Source: Dysidea avara (lineage: Eukaryota; Porifera; Demospongiae; Dictyoceratida; Dysideidae). From it: 64,000 nucleotides of DNA. A program made the position numbers and the translations under genes. Below, one piece after another: positions 57,515 to 64,000 of this stretch; positions within the stretch are counted from its first letter, which is position 1; each line of letters begins with the position of its first letter. Location of the stretch: positions 23,608,004 through 23,672,003 of the forward strand of contig NC_089279.1 in assembly GCF_963678975.1 (NCBI RefSeq), in the 5' to 3' direction. The notes beneath the pieces are model-generated. The model saw only the letters and a program-made list of their open reading frames with translations, was not told where the DNA came from and searched no databases.

Positions 57515-60500
57515 CATGTACTGTGAATGTGTGTCTGTGATAGAATCAATACTTAAATTGGAAACAAAAGTTACTGTGTGGTCAACTACTGCCTGTTAGT
57601 TATTCAGGTACTAACTAGTGACAGACTGATGTGTATTTCTAGCATTGTGTGTGCATGTAGCATGCCAGCTGTCAGTTAGTAGTGATTTCCAAATTTTACT
57701 TGTATTGGTCTTATTTACCTGTAAATACAAATACGAGTTCATAAGTCTGGATGTTAAGTGTATGCTATTTATTAAACTCATTTTTTGTACGCAAGCAAAT
57801 GAACACAAAGCTCCAATGCAAGGTAGGCCTGTACCAATACCACATTTTACAGCCGATACCGATATCCGATATTTATTGTCTATTTCCGATACAGGTCTAA
57901 TAAACCGATATTTAAAAATTGTAACTGATATGTATTATTGTGAGATATAGCATAATAAGATTACGTAGCATAATCACTATGGCTGTGTTGAATTTGCTAA
58001 AATTCCTAACCAATGATTATTCACAAAGTGTTTCATCCAAGCTTATCTGTTTTTGGTCAGTATGTCAGAACAGTATCACACAACAAATATGTATTACCAA
58101 AAAAGTGGTACAAAAAACCCTCAAAAACGAAAAAAAAAAAAAATTTTTAAAAAAAAAACGGGAAAAAAAAAGGCATTTCCACTTTGAACCCAAAGCCACT
58201 CTCACTGAAGTCCAGGATCTTACCACTAGTGCACGAAATCACTTACACAAGGTAGGAGCTTTTACTAGTACTTATAGTGCTTTTACTAGTACTTACACTA
58301 CTCAAGTGAAGTATCTGTACTATAGACTTGCAATTGACCGATACCGATACTCATAATATCGGTATCGGTACAGCCCTAATACAAGTTGCAGGTATACAAG
58401 CTAGAGGTTAGTCAACTGTACAAGGCTCGAAATTTCACATGGTACAATAACATGGATTTCGCTATGCTTACAAAGGAAACTGTCTTCTGCATAATGGTAC
58501 TCATGCTTCGCATGTATACGTGGTGACTGCAAATCATACTTAACAACAAAGTTTTTTATTACATGGGCTTAACAAATGTACGTAAATTATAATCATTCAA
58601 CGGATGCACCTAACAACCAGACTCAATGAGTGGTTTCAGTAGAACCTGTAGAAGTGTAATTACATGTATTATATGATAATGAGGAACAAGCAGCTGTAAG
58701 CATAATTGTGTGTGTGGAAGTGTGCATGAACGTGTGTGTCTGTAATGCTCTATTTCAGCGATAAAAAGATACATGAATAATGCTCTATTTCAGCGATAAA
58801 AAGATACATGAATAATGGACAGCTATTACAGCATAGCTATGTGAGAAAATCCCTACATTGGCATGTTGCCACCATCTGTTCAATGCCAAAGTAGGGATTT
58901 TCCCACATAGCTATGTTGTATTAGCTGCCATCATTCGTGTCTCTTGTTTCATTGCTTTTTATTGCTAGAATCCTACTTCATTTTGAATTAATAATTTTAG
59001 CATAGCTATAATGTAATATACCTGTGGCTGTGACTGCTTTATTAGAGTATCTCACTGTTTATCTTGAGTGAGGTATGCAATGGATTAAGGGACATGGTTC
59101 AGTACCATGTCAAACTGCAACTAGGTCATTAAGGGGGTACGGTCGCTGTGCTCTGATGGTTAAGGGTGTATTGGAATGTTCTGCTTTTATAATTGATACT
59201 ACAGGTAACTACTCCCTCCTACGGTAGCGTAAGTGCTTCAAATAGCTTTCTAGTACCTAAATATGCTCCTATTAGGAAAGTGTCGATATGGAAAATTAAT
59301 TCCTGCATTTGTTTTTGTGTATGAAGAAGACAACCATGTAATTGAAGATGAAAGGCAAAGCGCAGAGGGCAGACACTCATCAGAACCAGAAAAGGCACAT
59401 GCTACAGATAAGTTTGTTACTGTGGTGTAAAATGATGGCTGTGTGCTGCTTTGTCTGGCCTCAAGCCTTGCAACTATAATCGGGTTTTAGTAATGTTTTT
59501 TCAATATTCGACCTTCTGTAAGCATTTTTTTAAATACTGGATTTGATGTTAGATGCACTAAGACTTTTGTAAAAGTGACTTTTGTCATGTATGATAGTTC
59601 TATGATGGCCTTTCATGGCTGCCTTTTGGCGAACACCATTCATTTTAGGTGGGAACTCTACTAAACAGTAGTATCATTCTGTGTGATAGTGTATAAGTAT
59701 CTCATGTATGTAGACTGAAACATGGCAAAAGAAATTCACAAATGTGTACAGAATAATGTTATACGTAAGTTATACTTGTGTTATCTCTTCTGTAGTGGCA
59801 ACCTGGAGTTACCACAGATTGATGTGACCTACCGTGCCTCATCCAGTCCAGTCAGTTACCCTCCTGCAGCTGTTGCTGATGCAAAACCTCCACACCGTCG
59901 CAGCTGGACTAAAGTTGACGAGCTCAGGGCAATCACAGACGACATAGACAACAAATCAGACTGCAGTAACAAGACTGGATCAACCGTCATGAGCCGACGA
60001 AAGTATGACAGTTCTTATGGGAAGCAGATGACATCAAAATCAAGCTACTCATCAATGGGAATGGGAGGAGAAAACCTACACTACAGTCGTTCAATAGGCG
60101 GCAGCTCTGGTTCTATCAGTAGTGCAACTACCCTGACTGGCAAAATAAGACCAGAAACAGATGATATCTACTCAGTTATTCAGTCTGCCTCTCATACATC
60201 CTATCTCAATCCATCAAGGCTACAAGAGCACACTCAGTCTGAAGCAGAAAAGGTAGGCAGGGGGAGCTGGAAGCGTAGACAAAAAATGGAGGAGGAAGCT
60301 GTAAAGACACAAAGAGACTTGACCACCCAGTTGCCATTTCTTATGGGCCTTGATCACTCCAGTTCTGAAGATCTTGCACTACAAGAAGAGTATGCACGAT
60401 CACGACGTTACAGTGACCAAGGCTGGAGCACAGGGTCATCACAGGAGGTTAATCAATCCTTAAGCAATAGCAGTCTTAATGACATTGAAGTTCCTGTATC

Positions 60501-62509
60501 TCGTAGTAGAGGCAGCTCATTCCATTCGGGAGAACATCACCTTCATGACACTGAATTAGACAGTAGGTCAATATTGAGATCATCGAGACCTGGATCAAAG
60601 AAGAAACCCGGTGAATCAGGTATATCCATTGACTCAGGGATCACCAGCAGTGACAACAGTCAAGAAAATGAGGTACCCACTTCTAGTTACCTTCCCAGGT
60701 TGGAGCCGAACCCAGAGAAAGAAAGTAGCAGTCGTGGAAGAACTAACACTTTACCCACCTCTCAGTATAACAGTTACTATGACACAAACCGTTACAATTC
60801 TGTACCTACACCAAATGCTGACAGCAGTTCAGATGAGCAAGAGGAAGGCTACCCTGATATGGTGCTAGACTACCGTCTGAAGATGACCGAAGAGAAATGG
60901 GACAAGATATTCTCTCAGTCAGACAGAGAGCAGAATTTACCACCGTTTCCACGGTCAGTTTTCATAACTGTAGTGTGGCCTAGGATTCAGTGTTTGTCTA
61001 CAGTAAAATGTTGGCGGCTGAGAAATGTTTGTAGTGGCATTGATAGTGACATGACAAGGCTGTCATTGTTGTAGTCAGTTCTTCTTTGATTTCATAACTT
61101 CTCAACCTAGAAGGCCACACCTTTCTTCAGCTTGGCTTGTTATAAGTTTTCTCTTCACAAAATTGTTTGTGTGTTTGAAAGCACTTTGACTTTAAACGAT
61201 TAGAATGTATTTCCTGTCCACTAAATCAACAACCAAGTTTTCAGTGGAGTACTGATGTCTGAGTACTTTAACTCTGGCATTCTGCACTTCAAGTATAAAT
61301 GCTTAAATACATTAAAATATGTGAGCCCTTATTAAGGTGGTGTGAAGTGTAATATTCATGCACAAAGTTTTTAAAATTTAACTTACATGTGTTCTCATTA
61401 CTTTTATAGTGTTCCTAGGGCAACTAGTGTTGAGAATGTTGGACCGGTGAGTCAATGGTGACGTAACACTGTTGTGTCATTTGTAAGTGTGGGTGTGTAG
61501 TATGTGCATACGTATGTGTGTAATGTGTGCATGCTTCTGTGTGTGTGTGTGCGCGCGCGCATGATGTGTGGTGTTTGTAGTGTAGTGAGGTGTATGTGTG
61601 GGTGTGTAACATTCAGAATTGGAATATTTGTTTTCACAGGATTTCGAAAATTCCCGATCCTTTGATCCATGGGGTTCCACACAAAGTTTGGATGCAGCTA
61701 TTGATTTGCGGGAAGCAAGAGGTAATCGAGCCAACCAAATGGATGGCAGAGGATCAGAGCCTTTCATACATCACTCATTATCTCAGGATGCACCACCAAT
61801 CCATCATCATCATCATCATCATCATCCACGTCAACTGTCAGACGCTGGTAACTACATGTTCCATTCACAAGAATCACTTGAGAATTACCCACTAGAAGAC
61901 CAGGGGTTGCCTCCCAGTAGTATGGGTGGATTTGACCAGTTTGGACCACCACCCAGAGACTATCACCCTATAGGAAGGCCACATCGACATAAGGAGTTTT
62001 CACCATCACCTGCTCCACCAATGGACCCTGGTCTTGTTCCACCAAAGATGCCGTTTCATCCCAATCATCCGCCTCCTCCCAACCAATGGCAGATGCCCAT
62101 GATGAACCATCGACCACCATTACCAAATCGTCCACCACCTCCATGGGAACAACCTGTTTTTAGACCAATCCCTCCAGGGTATGAGAGCCCCTCCCCTGGT
62201 CCATCACCTGGCCCGTCTCCTCGTGCTACGCCTCCTCCAACCCCACCCCCTCCAAATCACATGATGATGGGACCACCTCCAATTCCTCACCATCAAAGGC
62301 CTCACTCAGCTCCCATGAACAGGATCCCCATGGGGATGCCCCCTCCTAGACAGCCACCACCACCTCTTTGGAATCATGGAAACATGCCACCTCTTGCACC
62401 CCCTAGGGGAGGTCCCTTCACAGGACATCCTGGGCCTCCACCCCCACCACATGGACGATTCGGGCCACCTAGTTTCCAACATGACTGGGACGAGTGGCAG
62501 CAGAGATAA
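49418..62509 (+). CDS. BAR-like coiled-coil protein with Ser- and Pro-rich tail
   Basis: Twelve coding exons with consistent phases: 49418-49942, 50420-50593, 53054-53185, 53485-53580, 53875-53986, 54047-54117, 54522-54680, 55437-55534, 56557-56682, 59796-60953, 61410-61446, 61640-62509. Total 3,558 nt, 1185 aa. Residues 1-310 are long amphipathic helices (LRRLKNVSLIDGLEKRVNDL, SRRETYCTSFNEYKKCQKAF), compatible with a BAR-type membrane-curving dimer. 310-500 is a mixed helical region. 500-885 is Ser-rich with probable phospho- and SH3-type sites (SGISIDSGITSSDN). 900-1185 is Pro-rich with eight consecutive His and ends DWDEWQQR. Proline tracts suggest binding to SH3 domains or profilin, so a role at membranes with actin is plausible but inferred. 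All introns are GT-AG except the sixth, which starts GCAAGT. An extra 45-nt exon at 54252-54296 could be alternative. No named orthologue recognised. Confidence 0.82.
50594..53053. other. Second intron of BAR-like gene
   Basis: 2.46 kb. It holds a (GT)n microsatellite (52883-52969) and GT/CA-rich DNA at 51960-52240. A sequence of interest is TCCCACTTCCCAACACATTC near 51150, but no exon with matching phase was found. Confidence 0.5.
52883..52969. repeat. (GT)n microsatellite
   Basis: About 43 GT units in intron 2 of the BAR-like gene. A smaller ATGC run lies just upstream (52846-52862). Confidence 0.97.
56748..57385. mobile_element. Inverted-repeat element
   Basis: About 640 bp. The left end TGACTGTCTCTGGGAAAACC..CTTATCGCCCA (from 56748) pairs with TGGGCGATAAGAACGGTTTT..CAGTCA (to about 57385), roughly 36 bp with a few mismatches. 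The interior is GC-richer than the intron and non-coding. No target duplication assigned. Confidence 0.65.
57824..58378. mobile_element. hAT-like non-autonomous element (GATACC ends)
   Basis: 555 bp. Ends TAGGCCTGTACCAATACC and GGTATCGGTACAGCCCTA, with CCGATACCGATATCCG-type subterminal repeats at both sides. Flanks ATGCAAGG and ATACAAGT agree at six of eight bases. Contains a poly(A)-rich stretch (58128-58170). Confidence 0.7.
58765..59015. mobile_element. Palindromic MITE family D, copy
   Basis: Arms with GCGATAAAAAGATACATGAA / ATTCGTGTCTC..CATTGCTTTTTATTGC, AGAAAATCCCTACATTGGCA / CCAAAGTAGGGATTTTCCCA, and centre TTGCCACCATCTGTTCAATG. A 43-bp unit (GCTCTATTTCAGCGATAAAA) is tandemly duplicated at its left end. 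Confidence 0.82.
59796..60953 (+). CDS. Exon 10 of BAR-like gene: Ser-rich segment
   Basis: The largest exon (385 codons). Begins GNLELPQIDVTYRASSSPVS after completing a split codon. It contains basic and phospho-acceptor-rich stretches (RRSWTKVDELRAITDDIDNK, SRSRGSSFHSGEHHLHDTEL) and ends YRLKMTEEKWDKIFSQSDRE. Probably disordered except for the last helix. Confidence 0.88.
61640..62509 (+). CDS. Exon 12 of BAR-like gene: Pro-rich tail
   Basis: 289 codons and a TAA. Contains the poly-His tract (about 61811-61834), repeated PPPP blocks (PNRPPPPWEQPVF, TPPPPNHMMMGPPPIPH) and the C-terminal acidic/Trp motif DWDEW. No poly(A) signal AATAAA was found within 200 bp. Confidence 0.9.
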   Translation, partial: DFENSRSFDPWGSTQSLDAAIDLREARGNRANQMDGRGSEPFIHHSLSQDAPPIHHHHHHHHPRQLSDAGNYMFHSQESLENYPLEDQGLPPSSMGGFDQFGPPPRDYHPIGRPHRHKEFSPSPAPPMDPGLVPPKMPFHPNHPPPPNQWQMPMMNHRPPLPNRPPPPWEQPVFRPIPPGYESPSPGPSPGPSPRATPPPTPPPPNHMMMGPPPIPHHQRPHSAPMNRIPMGMPPPRQPPPPLWNHGNMPPLAPPRGGPFTGHPGPPPPPHGRFGPPSFQHDWDEWQQR

Positions 62510-62880
62510 CTACTTAAAGAGATCTGTTTTATAGTTATACATAATTAATTAGTTAGATAAATATATTATGTAATTTATGTATCGTATAAACAGTTGTACA
62601 ATACTTTACTGCAATAACTGATAATCTTTATTCACTATTACCTGCATTTTGTGTACAGTATAGTTGTAAGGCATGTGTATTTTCTGTTGCATTTTTATTG
62701 TTATTTTAAAAATGTTTTGCATTGGCAAGTTGTGGAAGCTTCAAATGGGAATTCTATGTTAACAACACCCAGAATTAATTGTGAGGAGGCATGAATTTAG
62801 TCTTGTGATAAAGGCTCCAGCTGGCTGAAGCACTTCTGATATACTTGTGAGCAATTCTAGCCATGAAACAGTAGTAGTTA
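62510..62880. other. 3' UTR and flank of BAR-like gene
   Basis: AT-rich with ATAAATATATT at 62559 but no exact AATAAA. The end of the transcript is not resolved. Confidence 0.4.
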
Positions 62881-63098
62881 ATGGTTCTTTATAGTGGTGT
62901 TCCCCAGGGCTCTGTTTTAGGCCTACTACTTTTTATTTTGCATGTTAACGACATTCCAGACAAAAGTAAAGTGGGAATGTCTGTTGATGCATTAAGATCT
63001 ACTCAGTCATCAAGAGTATTGATGACGGCTTCAGATTACAATATGGCCTCAACCAGTTATAGCAAGCAAGGAATTGGTCTCGCCTTCACAAAATAAGA
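62881..63098 (+). pseudogene. Reverse transcriptase palm fragment
   Basis: SGVPQGSVLGLLLFILHVND is the conserved LINE reverse transcriptase motif before the catalytic box. The downstream sequence is not recognisable as the FADD region. Isolated fragment, opposite in orientation to the next one. Confidence 0.75.
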
Positions 63099-63109
63099 AT
63101 GGCTCTGCT

Positions 63110-63930
63110 CATACACCCATTACCAATTGTCTATATAATATTATATTAAAGTCTGGATAGGCTGGAATGCCTTTGAGTGTGCCCATATCCGGATTGTTTC
63201 CAGAACTCATCTAACCACTGCTTGAATAATGCCATGGTGGGTGCAGTCACAACTGAGTTGGGTAGAGCATTCCAAAGGTTATCAATATTATTCTGTTTGA
63301 AAAAGAAGTGATGCTGAACTATACAACTTAAGCTGGTGGCTTCTGGTGATGTTTAAACTATTGAGTACGAAAAATTAATGTAGATGGCTCCAAGTCATAG
63401 TATCTTAGACGTCTACAGAAGAGTTTGTACAGGTGTTTTCACAAGATGATAGACCATAAATAAAAGGCCTGACACTTGCATTGGTGGCACATCTCTGAAC
63501 TTTTTCTACATAGTATTAGGTCAGGTATGGGTTCCGAACTTGTACACAGTACTCCCAAGTGAGGTTGTACATAGTTATGTCTTGTATAAAAGTACAAACA
63601 TATTGTTGGAGTTGATCTTAAAAGACCTGCTGATCAGATCAAGAACCTGAGAAGCCTTTACTGCAGCTCTCTAACAGTGTAAGGATGGTTTCAGATCACT
63701 TGTACACCAGATTCCAAGATCCTTCTCTTCAATGACCACTTCTAAATCAGTAGACCAGTTGGTAGTACCATAGACTATTTATTATCTGCCATAGTATATG
63801 TTGCTGGAAGTTATAGTTGCCAATTTGCATGACTACATTTAGCGAAAACAAAGTAATCACATGTTGGACCATCAAATCTGTCATTGTATATGTAGCCCTT
63901 GGTCGAGTAGAGAATTGATTAGTCTGAGGC
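63110..63930 (-). pseudogene. Non-LTR retrotransposon C-terminal region, minus strand
   Basis: Reading leftwards across several frames: AAVKASQVLDLISRSFK, FVLLYKT, LWNALPNSVVTAPTMALFKQ and WLDEFWKQ. This is the CR1-type thumb and tail. Several in-frame stops. It lies tail-to-tail with the palm fragment at 62881-63098, so the two come from separate or inverted insertions. Confidence 0.75.
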
Positions 63931-64000
63931 TTGGTTTGCTATTTTCTTCACCAGCGAAAATATTTGGATGGGGAAAATTTGGCGAATTCATGTTTATTCA

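Larger units (their letters stand above)
56683..59795. other. Ninth intron of BAR-like gene with three DNA elements
   Basis: 3.1 kb containing an inverted-repeat element (56748-57385), a hAT-like element (57824-58378) and a family D MITE (58765-59015) followed by a TGACTGCTTTATTAGAG motif (59032-59051). A GT run lies at 57489-57515. Confidence 0.6.

Noticed and set aside
59722-59795. Extending exon 10 upstream to the ATG at 59722
   Set aside because: A strong acceptor (TTCTGTAG) ends at 59795 and its phase matches exon 9; the upstream part is intronic.
61420-61682. Minus-strand open frames rich in His and Thr
   Set aside because: They are translations of a CA/GT-rich intron between exons 11 and 12 of the plus-strand gene and have repeat composition only.
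61801-61834. Poly-His tract as a cloning tag or contaminant
   Set aside because: It is a (CAT)8 run within a continuous natural exon with Pro-rich sequence on both sides; no vector sequence around it.

Overview
The window is AT-rich metazoan nuclear DNA. Genes are split into short GT-AG exons and buried in transposon debris. A sponge (demosponge) or another early-branching marine invertebrate fits best; this rests on overall style, not on a marker gene. No prokaryotic operon, CRISPR array, rRNA gene or clear functional tRNA gene was seen.

Host genes. Three protein-coding genes are well supported and all lie in the right half. (1) A minus-strand gene, eight coding exons between 46472 and 33700, predicts 664 aa. 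Its first exon encodes a four-transmembrane channel domain most like LRRC8/pannexin proteins; the C-terminal half is not leucine-rich and I do not recognise it. (2) An F-box protein lies in one exon at 47765-49183, minus strand. (3) A twelve-exon plus-strand gene, 49418-62509, predicts 1185 aa with a helical BAR-like N-terminus, a Ser-rich middle and a Pro-rich tail ending in an acidic/Trp motif. Genes 2 and 3 are head to head, 234 bp apart, and probably share a promoter. At the left, a UPF0696 (C11orf68)-like exon (5782-5986, minus) and a decayed minus-strand coding block (about 1825-4998) mark older genes.

Mobile elements. A nearly intact Ty3/gypsy element (11833-16108) has 110-bp LTRs differing at one base, a TCTTT target duplication, and one in-frame stop inside the integrase zinc-binding domain. 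A BEL/Pao element (22081-25455) has 264-bp LTRs and a CACTT duplication but lacks reverse transcriptase, RNase H and integrase core. A second gypsy element (about 39079-41353) is 5'-truncated and lies in the large intron of gene 1. Non-LTR fragments occur at 417-1437, 8295-8684, 9240-9960, 10590-10790, 62881-63098 and 63110-63930. Non-autonomous DNA elements dominate the remainder: hAT-like elements with 8-bp duplications, a Mutator-like near-perfect palindrome with a 9-bp duplication, a Tigger/pogo-like element with TA ends, a Tol2-like element, and several palindromic MITEs that share internal boxes.

Most unusual signals. A motif of about 27 bp built on ACTCTAATAGAACAGTCAC recurs more than 20 times, often as close tandem pairs, inside elements whose ends place them in different transposon superfamilies. 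The channel-like gene has an apparent 19-nt intron and a novel C-terminal half.
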